Of a stretch of 64,000 nucleotides of DNA, positions 25,257-33,913 are shown in pieces; positions within the stretch are counted from its first letter, which is position 1, and each line of letters starts with the position of its first letter. Both the position numbers and the translations under genes were made by a program. The notes below the pieces were generated by a model. It made no database searches, was not told the DNA's origin, and saw only the letters and a list, made by a program, of their open reading frames with translations. Origin of the DNA: Clostridia bacterium (GTDB lineage Bacteria; Bacillota; Clostridia; Christensenellales; Borkfalkiaceae); assembly GCA_900767195.1 (NCBI GenBank), contig CAAFYG010000078.1:1-64000 (forward strand), read 5' to 3'.

Positions 25257-28118
25257 TCAAAGCAACTTGAAATCGAAAGCAAATTCGCCTTCTTTTTCTA
25301 TGCGATATTTTTCCGCCAGCACCGGACCGCACGAATTAGATCCTACGCCCTCGCTCGCGCCTAAAAATACGTAAATTTTCTTCGTCTCTTTCAGCTCGAA
25401 ATCGTGCGCCTTGTCTTTCAGCTCGTCGGCGGAATACAAAATCGCCGAAAAATCGCAGGGCTGCGCCGCAAAAATCTTCATGGCGGGAAGATACACGCGT
25501 TCCGTTTGCGCGTGGTTTCCGCTCTCCTGCGGTTTTACGTAGCGATGATACCCGTCTTTCGCATGATATTCGTATTCGTCTTTTGCCGCCGAAAGCAGCG
25601 TGTCGCGATACGTTTCCTGCGGACCGTACCCGAAATAACTTATCTTTCTGCCCGATTGTTTCACGGCAAAACGAAGCCCCGTCACGGGCAGAGTGCGCTT
25701 CATGTTCTCGCCTTCTTTATAGCTCAGCCGCACCGAAAATCCGTCTTTCGTCACGGCGTAAGAAATCGTGTAATCGAGTACGCTCTTTCTGTATTCGGGC
25801 AACATTTTCCCCTGCAACGAAAGCTCTCCGCCCTTGAATACGCCGCCGTGGCGCACGCGGGGCAACGCGTCGTACACGCCGCGCGCAGTCCATTCGTTTT
25901 TCGAGTATCTTTCGTTGTCGGTGGGCGCGCGATACACGGAAACTTTCATCGGCTCGGCAAGATATTCCTTTTTGCCGCGCTTCACGGAAACGAGATTTCC
26001 CGTCGACCGATCGATCGTAAGCGATATATCGCCGTTTTTCAGCACGTATTCGTATTCGCTTTCGAAAAATTCCTGCGCGGCAGCCTCGGAAATCGTCTTT
26101 TTATCGGCTTGTTGCAGCACGATAAAATCGGAAGAAGTCAGCCCTTCGGCGTCGGTAAACACGGCTTTCAATCCCACGAATTTTCCCGCGTTTCCGCCCT
26201 GCAAATCGGGCATGGCAAGCGCAAAACTCTTCTTACTTCCGGCAGGGAGATCGATCGCGTGCGAAAAATATTCCACGCGCTTTCCGTCCGCCTTGATTTC
26301 GGCTTTCGCCACGCCTTTCAACGCCTTGAAGAAATAGCGGTTTTTCACCGTAAGCCTGCCGTTTTTATACGAAAATTCCGCCGGCTGATACGCGTGCTTC
26401 ATCGAAAGCGTACCCGCCTTTTCTTTGCGCTCGGGCGATACGATGCCGTCGATACAGAAATTGCCGTCGTGGAATTTCTCGCCGAAATCGCCGCCATAGT
26501 AATACTTTCCGTCTTTCAGAACGCCGTGATCCGCCCATTCCCAGATAAAGCCGCCCATCAGCCGATCGGAAGAACGAAAAACCTTCCAGTAATCTTCTAA
26601 ATCGCCGGGGCCGTTGCCCATCGCGTGGCAGTATTCGCAGTACACCATCGGGCGCGTTTCGCGCTTGTCTTTCAGATAAACGTCCGTCATCCACGAAGGC
26701 GCGGGGTACATGCGCGATACAATGTCGAAAGGATCGGTATAATAGCTTTCCTCGTGTTTTTCCGTAAATTTATGGTGCTGCTCGTAATGCACGAAGCGGG
26801 TATCGTCGATCGATTTTATGTTCAGCGCGGATTTCACGAAGTTTTTGCCCATATACGATTCGTTGCCGAGCGACCAAACGATCACGGACGGACGGTTTTT
26901 ATCGCGCCGTACCATCGTTTCGGCGCGCGAAACGATCGCGCTTTCGTACAGATCGGAATCGGCGATAAATTTAAAATCGGCAATCGACCAGTTGCCGTCC
27001 GTCGTGCTTGCGCCGTGACTTTCCACGTCCGCTTCGTCGAATACGTAAATGCCGTATCTGTCGCACAGGCGATAAAATTCGGGCAGATTCGGATAATGCG
27101 AAGTGCGGATGGCGTTCACGTGATATTTTTTCATGATAATAATATCGTTTTCCGCGTCCGCAAGCGAAATCGCCGCACCCTTTTCGGGGTGGAATTCGTG
27201 GCGGTTCACGCCGCAAAGCTTAATCGGCTTGTCGTTCAGGTAAAACACCTTGTTTTCGATTTTCAGCGAGCGGAAACCTACTTCTTCGTAAATCTTTTCT
27301 TCGCCGCTTTCGATCAGCACGGGGTACAAATCGGGAATTTCCGCACTCCAGAGCCTCGGATTTTCAATGAAAAACTCTGCGGTTTCGCCGGATTTCACAA
27401 GCTTTTTCTCGTTTTCAAACGTAACGAAACACTCGCCGCCCGCAAGGTTTTCAAAAGAAAGCGTCCACCCGTTTTCACGCTTTTTCGTTTTGATAAAATA
27501 ATCTTCGATCGCGTTTTCGTCGCGGTATAATACGTACACGCTGCCGAAAATGCCCGTAAACCGCCACTTGTCCTGATCTTCGAGATAGGAAGAAGCGTTC
27601 CATTTCAAAACGATCACGTCCAGCACGTTTTCGCCGTCTTTCGCGTGCGATAAATCGAATTCGGTTACGCGGTGCGAAATCTGCGAATAGCCGAGCAGCT
27701 CGCCGTTTAAAAACGCGTAGAAAGCGGAATCCACTCCCTCGAACACAAGGCGGGGGATTCTGCCGCGCTTTTCGATTTTCACGCTGCGGCGATAGTGGAA
27801 TACGGGAATATCTTTATCGATATACGGCGGATCGAACGGGAAGGGGTAGCGGATATTCGTGTACTGCAGATCATCGTAGCCTTTCATCTGCACGCACGAA
27901 GGCACGTCGATTTTGTCGGGCAGATTTTCTTCCGTTTCGCAGTCTTCGATTTTTTTGTGCGCCTTAAAATCCCACTCGCCGTTCAGAGATTGAAAGCGGG
28001 AAGATTTTTCTCTGTTTTTATCGTAGCCGTCGGCTCTGTCGAACGGCGTGTAGTATGCACGCGACGGCAGCATGCCGAAATCTTGCGTTCTTTCCCATTC
28101 GCGATTATTTTTAAACAT
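25257..28118 (-). CDS. lacZ: Beta-galactosidase, GH2 family (LacZ type)
   Basis: A 953-residue cytoplasmic glycoside hydrolase with the full five-domain LacZ order: jelly-roll (30-200), immunoglobulin-like, TIM barrel (about 300-580), second Ig-like, and the large beta-sandwich (about 700-950). Key residues are visible: RTSHYPNLPEFY, FDEADVESHG, acid/base Glu in VIVWSLGNES, and nucleophile Glu in VYCEYCHAMGN. No signal peptide, so the substrate is imported or intracellular. SD CCGGAG before ATG 28118. A beta-helix protein gene lies directly upstream on the same strand. Confidence 0.96.
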   Translation of the reverse strand: MFKNNREWERTQDFGMLPSRAYYTPFDRADGYDKNREKSSRFQSLNGEWDFKAHKKIEDCETEENLPDKIDVPSCVQMKGYDDLQYTNIRYPFPFDPPYIDKDIPVFHYRRSVKIEKRGRIPRLVFEGVDSAFYAFLNGELLGYSQISHRVTEFDLSHAKDGENVLDVIVLKWNASSYLEDQDKWRFTGIFGSVYVLYRDENAIEDYFIKTKKRENGWTLSFENLAGGECFVTFENEKKLVKSGETAEFFIENPRLWSAEIPDLYPVLIESGEEKIYEEVGFRSLKIENKVFYLNDKPIKLCGVNRHEFHPEKGAAISLADAENDIIIMKKYHVNAIRTSHYPNLPEFYRLCDRYGIYVFDEADVESHGASTTDGNWSIADFKFIADSDLYESAIVSRAETMVRRDKNRPSVIVWSLGNESYMGKNFVKSALNIKSIDDTRFVHYEQHHKFTEKHEESYYTDPFDIVSRMYPAPSWMTDVYLKDKRETRPMVYCEYCHAMGNGPGDLEDYWKVFRSSDRLMGGFIWEWADHGVLKDGKYYYGGDFGEKFHDGNFCIDGIVSPERKEKAGTLSMKHAYQPAEFSYKNGRLTVKNRYFFKALKGVAKAEIKADGKRVEYFSHAIDLPAGSKKSFALAMPDLQGGNAGKFVGLKAVFTDAEGLTSSDFIVLQQADKKTISEAAAQEFFESEYEYVLKNGDISLTIDRSTGNLVSVKRGKKEYLAEPMKVSVYRAPTDNERYSKNEWTARGVYDALPRVRHGGVFKGGELSLQGKMLPEYRKSVLDYTISYAVTKDGFSVRLSYKEGENMKRTLPVTGLRFAVKQSGRKISYFGYGPQETYRDTLLSAAKDEYEYHAKDGYHRYVKPQESGNHAQTERVYLPAMKIFAAQPCDFSAILYSADELKDKAHDFELKETKKIYVFLGASEGVGSNSCGPVLAEKYRIEKEGEFAFDFKLL

Positions 28119-28147
28119 GTTTTTACTCCGGATTGATGTTTTTTTCT

Positions 28148-28204
28148 GCCGATTTCAGCCGATTTTCCCCTGTTTTCAGGGTATTTTATGCCGATTTTCA
28201 GCCG
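28148..28204 (-). promoter_or_regulatory. Paired near-repeats and a palindrome upstream of lacZ
   Basis: GCCGATTTCAGCCG (28148-28161) and GCCGATTTTCAGCCG (28190-28204) flank the palindrome CCCTG-TTTT-CAGGG (28168-28181). The 119-nt gap between lacZ and the beta-helix gene contains little else. This arrangement could be operator sites or a leader structure; no promoter of consensus quality is seen. Confidence 0.35.
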
Positions 28205-28237
28205 TTTTTGCGCGATTTTTTTGTGTTTTTTTGCCTT

Positions 28238-29293
28238 TTAAGGGCATTTTTCCGCCGCAATATCGCCGTTTTCGGTGAGTTTTTTCACGTTTTCGCGGTC
28301 GATTTTATAGGGGCGGTCAAACGTGTTGTTTTTGAAAATCGCGTTTTTCACGCCCGCGAGATAAATGCGGTGTTCTTCATCTTCGGGGTTGAAAAAGTGA
28401 TTGCCGTTAAGTACGAGCGTCCCCACCGTTTTCTTGCCGCCGCACGCCGTTTTTCCGTTTGTCCCGGGGCAATTTTCGCAGCCCGCTTCCGATGTGGGAA
28501 AGTACGCCACCGAATATTTTTCTTCGTATTTATTGCCGCAGCCGTCCGCCACGTTGTTTTTAAATACGATCTTTTTTACGTACGCCGCGCCCGTATCTTC
28601 GCAGTCGCGCGCGCAAAGCGCCGCGCCGCCCGTACGCGAAAACGTGTTGCCCTCGATCGCGGCTTTGCCGCCCGCCGCATAATACACGCCTCTGCCCGCG
28701 TTGTCCGATACGTAGCTGTTTTTCACTTCGAGATTGCATTTTTCTTCGCCGCGCACCCCCGCGAAATCGCCCGCCGCGCCCGCGGCGCGCACCACGCAGC
28801 CGTCGATTTTCACCGTGCCGCGGCAGTCTTCAAAGCGGAAATATCCCGAGCATTTTTTGCCGTCGCCGTCTTTGAGCAGACATTCCGTTTTGAAAAGCTT
28901 CATATTCTTCACGCCGCGCGCGATCACGCCCGAGCCTTGAAAACGGCGGAATCGCACCCCCGAAAACGTGATATTTTCGCAGTTTTCCGCTATCGCGGCG
29001 GGCGCGGGATCGATTGCTTGCGCTTTTCCCGTTTCTTCGGCGTCAAAGTCCGCCGTAAGATTTTTCACCGTGATATTCTTACAGTCAAAAAACGCGAACG
29101 CCGAAACCGCGCCGTGGATTTTCAGCGCCGAGCCGCCGCCGTCGATCATGATATTTTTCTTACCTTTCAGCTCTACGGCGGCGTTCTCTTGCGCCGGCAG
29201 ATCGGAGACGTACACATGGTACTCTCTGCCGTGTTCGAGGACGATTTTACCGCCGTCTTTGATTTCTGAAAATAATTCGCTTAATTCGTTCAT
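28238..29293 (-). CDS. Right-handed beta-helix protein, GH110-like
   Basis: A 351-residue protein made of pectate-lyase-type beta-helix rungs (repeats of the type NITVKNLTADF, NITFSGVRF, NMKLFKTECLL, KIDGCVVRA, NLEVKNSYVSDNAGRGVYY, IEGNTFSRTGGAAL, IVFKNNVAD, LVLNGNHFF). The N-terminal part (EHGREYHVYVSD, then MIDGGGSALKIHGAVSAFAFFDCKNITVKN) resembles GH110 alpha-1,3-galactosidases, but the protein is only about 60 percent of their length. There is no signal peptide. Activity on galactose-containing glycans is plausible given lacZ next door, but is inference. SD GGGGAG before ATG 29293. Confidence 0.7.
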   Translation of the reverse strand: MNELSELFSEIKDGGKIVLEHGREYHVYVSDLPAQENAAVELKGKKNIMIDGGGSALKIHGAVSAFAFFDCKNITVKNLTADFDAEETGKAQAIDPAPAAIAENCENITFSGVRFRRFQGSGVIARGVKNMKLFKTECLLKDGDGKKCSGYFRFEDCRGTVKIDGCVVRAAGAAGDFAGVRGEEKCNLEVKNSYVSDNAGRGVYYAAGGKAAIEGNTFSRTGGAALCARDCEDTGAAYVKKIVFKNNVADGCGNKYEEKYSVAYFPTSEAGCENCPGTNGKTACGGKKTVGTLVLNGNHFFNPEDEEHRIYLAGVKNAIFKNNTFDRPYKIDRENVKKLTENGDIAAEKCP

Positions 29294-29359
29294 AGTTCTC
29301 CCCGCAAGTCGAATTGTTTGTCATTATTATACAGTATCGAAAGCGCGTTTGTCAATCTT

Positions 29360-29968
29360 TTAGCCGACGATTTTATCGGTTTCGACTGTATTCTCCGTGT
29401 TTTTTATCGGTTTTTTATCCGAAGGGGCAAAAAGCGGATCGTTTTTCGCCTGCCGACGATCGCAGAATAAAATGAGAGGCGTGCCTACGGCGTACACCCA
29501 GATCGCTTCGCCGAGCGCAACGCTGCCCGCCATAGCGAAATATGCGGCAAAAGTGATCGCCGCTCCGTTCGGATCGCCCAGAAACACGATAATCGGCACG
29601 AACGCCGCATTGAAAAGCACGGGGAACAATCCGCCGAGAGCGATTTTCAAAGGCAACGTTTTTTTACCGTCCCGAAAGGCTTTGCCTGCGAGCCGCGTGC
29701 AGATCGCCGCAAGCAGCGTTGCCGCCACGCCCATCGTGATATCGAACACGGCGAACGGCGAGAAAAGGTTTGTGATAAAGCAGCCCGCCGCGAGCGCGAA
29801 CACCGCTTCCGGATAAAAAAGCGGCAACAAACAAAGTCCTTCGGAAGGGCGCACCTGCAACCCGCCGAAAAAAGAAAGAGAGCCGAACGGAACGGTGAGC
29901 GCAACGTACAACGCGGCGATCACACCCGAACGGCAAAGAGCTTTTGCGGAAAAAATTTTATTCCTCAT
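29360..29968 (-). CDS. queT: QueT-family queuosine-precursor transporter
   Basis: A 202-residue integral membrane protein of about five helices (ALCRSGVIAALYVALTVPFG, then GGLQVRPSEGLCLLPLFYPEAVFALAAGC, FAVFDITMGVAATLLAAI, then VLFNAAFVPIIVFLG and GEAIWVYAVGTPLILF). The VRPSE and PEAVFALAAGCFI segments are typical of the QueT S-component, which binds queuosine precursors for an ECF transporter. A GAGGT SD precedes ATG 29968. No queuosine biosynthesis gene or ECF ATPase is nearby, so it probably relies on shared ECF modules elsewhere. Confidence 0.85.
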   Translation of the reverse strand: MRNKIFSAKALCRSGVIAALYVALTVPFGSLSFFGGLQVRPSEGLCLLPLFYPEAVFALAAGCFITNLFSPFAVFDITMGVAATLLAAICTRLAGKAFRDGKKTLPLKIALGGLFPVLFNAAFVPIIVFLGDPNGAAITFAAYFAMAGSVALGEAIWVYAVGTPLILFCDRRQAKNDPLFAPSDKKPIKNTENTVETDKIVG

Positions 29969-29996
29969 GTAGTTTTACCTCGGTTGTTTTTATTTT

Positions 29997-30022
29997 TCGG
30001 CTGCCGTTTCCCGGCATGCCGA
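29997..30022 (-). promoter_or_regulatory. Stem-loop in the queT leader
   Basis: On the minus strand TCGGC-AT-GCCG pairs with CGGC-A-GCCGA around a GGAAA loop, about 30 nt before the ATG. queT genes are often under preQ1 riboswitch control, but neither the class I nor class II consensus is evident here. Confidence 0.35.
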
Positions 30023-30064
30023 CAAGAAAGTGTTCTCCGAAAACCTTTCGTTGTTTTTTGAATT

Positions 30065-30691
30065 TTATAATATTTTACGCTGTTTCAGGGCGGCGAGAAT
30101 ATCGGCAAACATTTCTTCTTTTCTCTTTCTCCCGTCGATTACGATAAACCGCTTTTTATTCGCTTTCGCCTGTTTCAGAAATCCCCGATACACCCTTTCG
30201 TGAAACGCCGCGCCCGCAAGTTCCATGCGATCGTTTTCGTCTGCGCCGTGCTTGCGCAAAAACGCTTCCGCAGGGGGCAGGTCTATAAAAATCGTGGCGT
30301 CCGGCGTAAATTTTTCTATGGCGTACGCGTTGATCGAAGCTACGAATTTCTCGCCTAAGCCGCGCCCTTCCGCCTGATACGCGAAAGAAGAATCAAAATA
30401 TCTGTCGCACAGCACGATTTTGCCCGCATTAAGGGCGGGAGCAACGGTATCGGCAAGGTGCTGCACCCGCGCCGCCGCGTAAAGCAAAGCTTCGCATTCG
30501 TCCGTCATTTCCGCGTTCTTCCCGTCGAGAATCACTTCGCGGATCGCTTCCGAAATCTTGCCGCCGCCCGGTTCGCGCGTGCTTACGTATTCTATGCCGT
30601 TCTCTTCGAAATATTTTTTCAGAAGTTCCGTCTGCGTGCTTTTGCCGCAGCCGTCGCATCCTTCAAGAGTGATAAACTTGCCTTTTCTCAT
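30065..30691 (-). CDS. tmk: Thymidylate kinase
   Basis: A 208-residue cytoplasmic kinase converting dTMP to dTDP. P-loop EGCDGCGKSTQ (about 10-20), the DR(Y/H) motif as LCDRYFDSSFAYQ (about 95-107), TREPGGG (about 39-45) and the LID region around RKHGADENDRME. Standard length. It follows the membrane protein gene at 30719 by 27 nt on the same strand, and may be co-transcribed with it. Confidence 0.95.
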   Translation of the reverse strand: MRKGKFITLEGCDGCGKSTQTELLKKYFEENGIEYVSTREPGGGKISEAIREVILDGKNAEMTDECEALLYAAARVQHLADTVAPALNAGKIVLCDRYFDSSFAYQAEGRGLGEKFVASINAYAIEKFTPDATIFIDLPPAEAFLRKHGADENDRMELAGAAFHERVYRGFLKQAKANKKRFIVIDGRKRKEEMFADILAALKQRKIL

Positions 30692-30718
30692 TGATTTTTT
30701 CGCCTTTTGATACGCCCG

Positions 30719-31720
30719 TTATACGTCGCTGCGGTAGGTTTCTACGATTTTGCGGATAAACGCATAATTTTCGTACAGACAGTAGCTGTATTCGCTGTAC
30801 TTGCCCGAGAGCAGATTTAAAAGCACGAGCTGCATATTTTTCGCGGTGTACGCGCCGTCTTCATCCTGATAGCAGATCAGATTTTTAAGATTCCCCATTC
30901 TGCTTTCGTCCGGACAAAGATTGACGCCGAAATACCCCGTAACCTTTTCTTCGCGCCCCGAATAGGAAAGCGTGAGAGTAGTTTCTTCGAGCTTGATAAT
31001 TCCTTCTTCGAGATAGCCTTTCACGGCGAGATAATTTTCGCGATACCCGCGGATACGCGCGATTTCGTCTTTTATGCCCTCCTGAATTTTCGCTTCGGTT
31101 TTATAGCGTTTGTCTTTCTGCGATTTCACGCGATTCCGGAAGGTATCTTCCGCTTTTTTCGCGTTGAAACTGTCCGCGTTTTCGTAGCCCTGCGTGTAGT
31201 AAAGGTTCAAAAAGTTTTCGGTGGCTGTAAAAAACGAAGTTTTCGAAGTACCTGCCGCGGTTTCGCCCGGGCCGCCGAACGAAAGGACGGAAGAATACGC
31301 GCGAAGAAGAAGATCTTCCGTATACGTGCGGGATATTTTGCCGCCTTTTCCGTCGTCGATTTCGTAAGAACGAGGGGAAACGAACGCAGCGTTGCCTTCC
31401 TGCACGCCCATGCGCGCTTCTAAAAGGGTGTACGCCTGATTTCCCGCCGTGGTGAGATCTACAACGCTTGTTTCGATCACGTCGTAGGAAAAGCCGCCCG
31501 AAAGAGCGGAGCGTGACGTGACTTTGGAGGAAAATTCGCCCGTGGGGTTTGTGCCGATATACGCGTACACCGTGAACGTCTGCGCCGGGTTGAGCCGCGC
31601 CGCCGTAGTGGTGAATATCAGACTCCACAAAAAGATCCCCGCCGCGATACAGGCAAGAATTTTAATCCAATCGTAGGAAAGCATCTGAGATAATCGTTTT
31701 TTTGTGATTCGAGCGTCCAT
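30719..31720 (-). CDS. Single-span membrane protein of unknown function
   Basis: A 333-residue protein with a short basic cytoplasmic N-terminus, one membrane helix (about 18-40, IKILACIAAGIFLWSLIFTTTA) and a large extracytoplasmic domain with a coiled-coil-prone middle (about 185-260, KKAEDTFRNRVKSQKDKR and following). I do not recognise a family. ATG 31720 is preferred to one 54 nt earlier because CAGGGA lies upstream of it and the earlier frame is just basic residues. Upstream of tmk on the same strand; a repeat element lies upstream of the gene. Confidence 0.7.
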   Translation of the reverse strand: MDARITKKRLSQMLSYDWIKILACIAAGIFLWSLIFTTTAARLNPAQTFTVYAYIGTNPTGEFSSKVTSRSALSGGFSYDVIETSVVDLTTAGNQAYTLLEARMGVQEGNAAFVSPRSYEIDDGKGGKISRTYTEDLLLRAYSSVLSFGGPGETAAGTSKTSFFTATENFLNLYYTQGYENADSFNAKKAEDTFRNRVKSQKDKRYKTEAKIQEGIKDEIARIRGYRENYLAVKGYLEEGIIKLEETTLTLSYSGREEKVTGYFGVNLCPDESRMGNLKNLICYQDEDGAYTAKNMQLVLLNLLSGKYSEYSYCLYENYAFIRKIVETYRSDV

Positions 31721-31835
31721 AATTTTCCCTGTTATCCTGCGGATTTGAGCCGTCTGCGGCGTTTCACGCCGCATGATTTAGTGATTGATTAAAGTTTAGC
31801 TGCCAAAGATACAAAAACTTCGCCGTTTGTGTAAC

Positions 31836-32130
31836 CGCCCCTTGATTTTCAAAAATTTCTTGCGAAATATTCAGAAAATCAAAAATGGGCTGCGCCCCTT
31901 GATTGAAAATTTCTGATGGAAAAATTCAATCAAAAATGGGCTACGCCCCTTGATTTTCAGAAATTTCTTGCAAAATATTCAGAAAATCAAAAATGGGCTG
32001 CGCCCCTCATCAGTCGCTTTCAGCGACAGCTTCCCCCCCGGGGGGAAGCCTATGAAATAGGCGAAGATTAACTTTTAGACGATAGTGTTACAGTCCGTAA
32101 CGAAACGGGCAATGCCCGCCCCGGGGGGAA
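31836..32130 (-). repeat. Modular intergenic palindromic repeat, copy 5
   Basis: Reading on the plus strand: three AT-rich palindromes joined by GGGCTGCGCCCC/GGGCTACGCCCC linkers, then CTCATCAGTCGC with a GCTTTCAGCG hairpin, a GGGGGGAAGC hairpin, and near its end the head module seen elsewhere (its complement reads CCCGTTTCGTTACGG). It is the inverse orientation of copies 2, 4 and 6. Confidence 0.8.
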
Positions 32131-32335
32131 GCCTTTTTTGCAACTTCAAAACGAAATTTTTTGCAGAAATAACGTTTTGCAGCTACAAACCGATTTTCGT
32201 TGCGTATGCGCGCGAAAGACACGAAGCGCGCGTATTTTGGAGCAGGAGCGTACAGAGACGTACGTGACTGCGACAAAAGCGCAAGCGCGACAAAGTATTT
32301 CGCGATGCAGACACGACGAAAAAACGTGCGAAAAA
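32131..32335. other. Unassigned spacer with short inverted repeats
   Basis: No gene is supported. The segment 32205-32330 is made of short words with CG-rich complementarity (GCGCGCGAAAGACACGAAGCGCGCG, written here only as a 6-bp stem around 32206-32230; GTACAGAGACGTAC; GCGCAAGCGC). It could be an old mobile or repeat remnant. The 62-codon frame on the minus strand here has no SD and is composed of these words. Confidence 0.3.
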
Positions 32336-33883
32336 TTACTTTTTCGGTTTCATGGTGGGGAACAAAATCACATCCCGTATCGTTGCGCTGTCGGTTAAAA
32401 GCATGATCAGGCGATCTACGCCCATGCCCAGGCCGCCCGTGGGGGGTAAGCCGTATTCTAAGGCGTTGATGAAATCTTCGTCTACCTGCGCCGACATATT
32501 GCCCGCTTTGCGCTTCTCGTCCACCTGCTTTTGCATGCGCGCAAGCTGATCGATCGGATCGTTCAGTTCCGAAAACGCGTTGCCGTATTCATGCCCGCAG
32601 ATAAAGTACTCAAACCGTTCCGTAAACGCCGGGTTCGAAGCCTTGCGCTTCGCAAGCGGCGAATTTTCCACGGGATAATCGTATATAATCGTAGGCTGAA
32701 CGAGATTTTCTTCCACGAACGCGTCGAAAAAGTCAATCAGCACGTAGCCTTTCGTGGAATTCTCGCCATGCGAAAGCTCCACGTCTTTCGCCTTCGCCGC
32801 CGCGCGCGCTTCTTCATCCGTCTTCCAATCGTCGTAGCGCACGCCCGCGTATTTTTCCACCGCTTCCGCCATTGTAAAGCGCGTCCATTCGCCCATGTGA
32901 ATTTCCGTTCCCTGATACGTGATATCCAGCGTGCCGCACACGTTTTTCGTCACCGTTTTGTAAAGATCTTCGATAAGATCCATCATGCCTTTATAATCGG
33001 TGTACGCCTGATACATTTCGATGGTGGTAAACTCGGGGTTGTGGAAAGCGTCCATACCCTCGTTTCTGAAAATTCTGCCCACTTCGTATACGCGATCCAA
33101 GCCGCCCACAATCAGGCGCTTTAAGAAAAGCTCCGTTTCGATCCGCATATACATATCGATATTGAGCGCGTTGTGATGCGTTTTGAAAGGGCGGGCGTCC
33201 GCGCCGATTTCGAGCGGCAGCAATACGGGAGTATCCACTTCGAGATACCCTTTCGAATCAAGATACGCGCGTAACTCTTTCATGATTTTCGAACGCATGC
33301 GGAAGGTATTTTTCACGTCGTCGTTCATGATAAGATCAAGATGGCGCAGGCGGTATTTCATGTCTTTATCCTGCAAGCCGTTGTACTTTTCGGGCAGCGG
33401 CAACAGCGATTTCGTAAGCAACGTAAGCTCGGTGACGTGTACCGTCACTTCGCCCGTCTGCGTTTTGAATACGAAGCCTTTGAAGCCGAAAATATCGCCG
33501 ATATCGTAGTCTTTTTTGTACGAAAGATAGTTCTCTTCGCCGATATCCTGCCGCGTAACGTAGATCTGGATCGAGCCGCTTTTATCCGCGATGTGCGAAA
33601 ACGAAGCCTTGCCCATAATCCGGCGCGACATCATTCTGCCCGCCATCGTTACCGTCTTGCCCTCGTACGCCTCGAAATTCGCTTTGATCTGCGCGCTGTC
33701 CGCATCTACGGGGTATTTTACCTGCTCGTAGGGGTTCTTGCCCTCGCCTTGAAGTTTCGCGAGTTTTTCGCGGCGGATCCGCGCCTGCTCGACAAGCGTT
33801 TCCGCCGTCTGTTCGGGGGATTGCGCCGTCTGCGCCGCGGCGTTTTCCCGGGCTTGTCCTTGATACTGCTTGTTTTCTTCCAT
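32336..33883 (-). CDS. lysS: Lysyl-tRNA synthetase (class II)
   Basis: A 515-residue class II synthetase. An N-terminal Gln/Ala-rich extension of about 30 residues precedes the OB-fold anticodon domain (about 60-165; VTMAGRMMSRRIMGKASF). Motif 2 is FRNEGMDAFHNPEFTTIE (about 262-279), motif 3 GLGMGVDRLIMLL near the C-terminus. It lies 30 nt downstream of greA on the same strand, the common clostridial greA-lysS pairing. No T-box is seen. Confidence 0.96.
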   Translation of the reverse strand: MEENKQYQGQARENAAAQTAQSPEQTAETLVEQARIRREKLAKLQGEGKNPYEQVKYPVDADSAQIKANFEAYEGKTVTMAGRMMSRRIMGKASFSHIADKSGSIQIYVTRQDIGEENYLSYKKDYDIGDIFGFKGFVFKTQTGEVTVHVTELTLLTKSLLPLPEKYNGLQDKDMKYRLRHLDLIMNDDVKNTFRMRSKIMKELRAYLDSKGYLEVDTPVLLPLEIGADARPFKTHHNALNIDMYMRIETELFLKRLIVGGLDRVYEVGRIFRNEGMDAFHNPEFTTIEMYQAYTDYKGMMDLIEDLYKTVTKNVCGTLDITYQGTEIHMGEWTRFTMAEAVEKYAGVRYDDWKTDEEARAAAKAKDVELSHGENSTKGYVLIDFFDAFVEENLVQPTIIYDYPVENSPLAKRKASNPAFTERFEYFICGHEYGNAFSELNDPIDQLARMQKQVDEKRKAGNMSAQVDEDFINALEYGLPPTGGLGMGVDRLIMLLTDSATIRDVILFPTMKPKK

Positions 33884-33913
33884 TGATTTCGTCCTCGTTT
33901 TTTACCCGGCGGT

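Noticed and set aside
32088..32276. A 62-codon minus-strand frame in the spacer beside lysS
   Set aside because: No SD, no promoter, and the frame runs into repeat copy 5 with low-complexity words.
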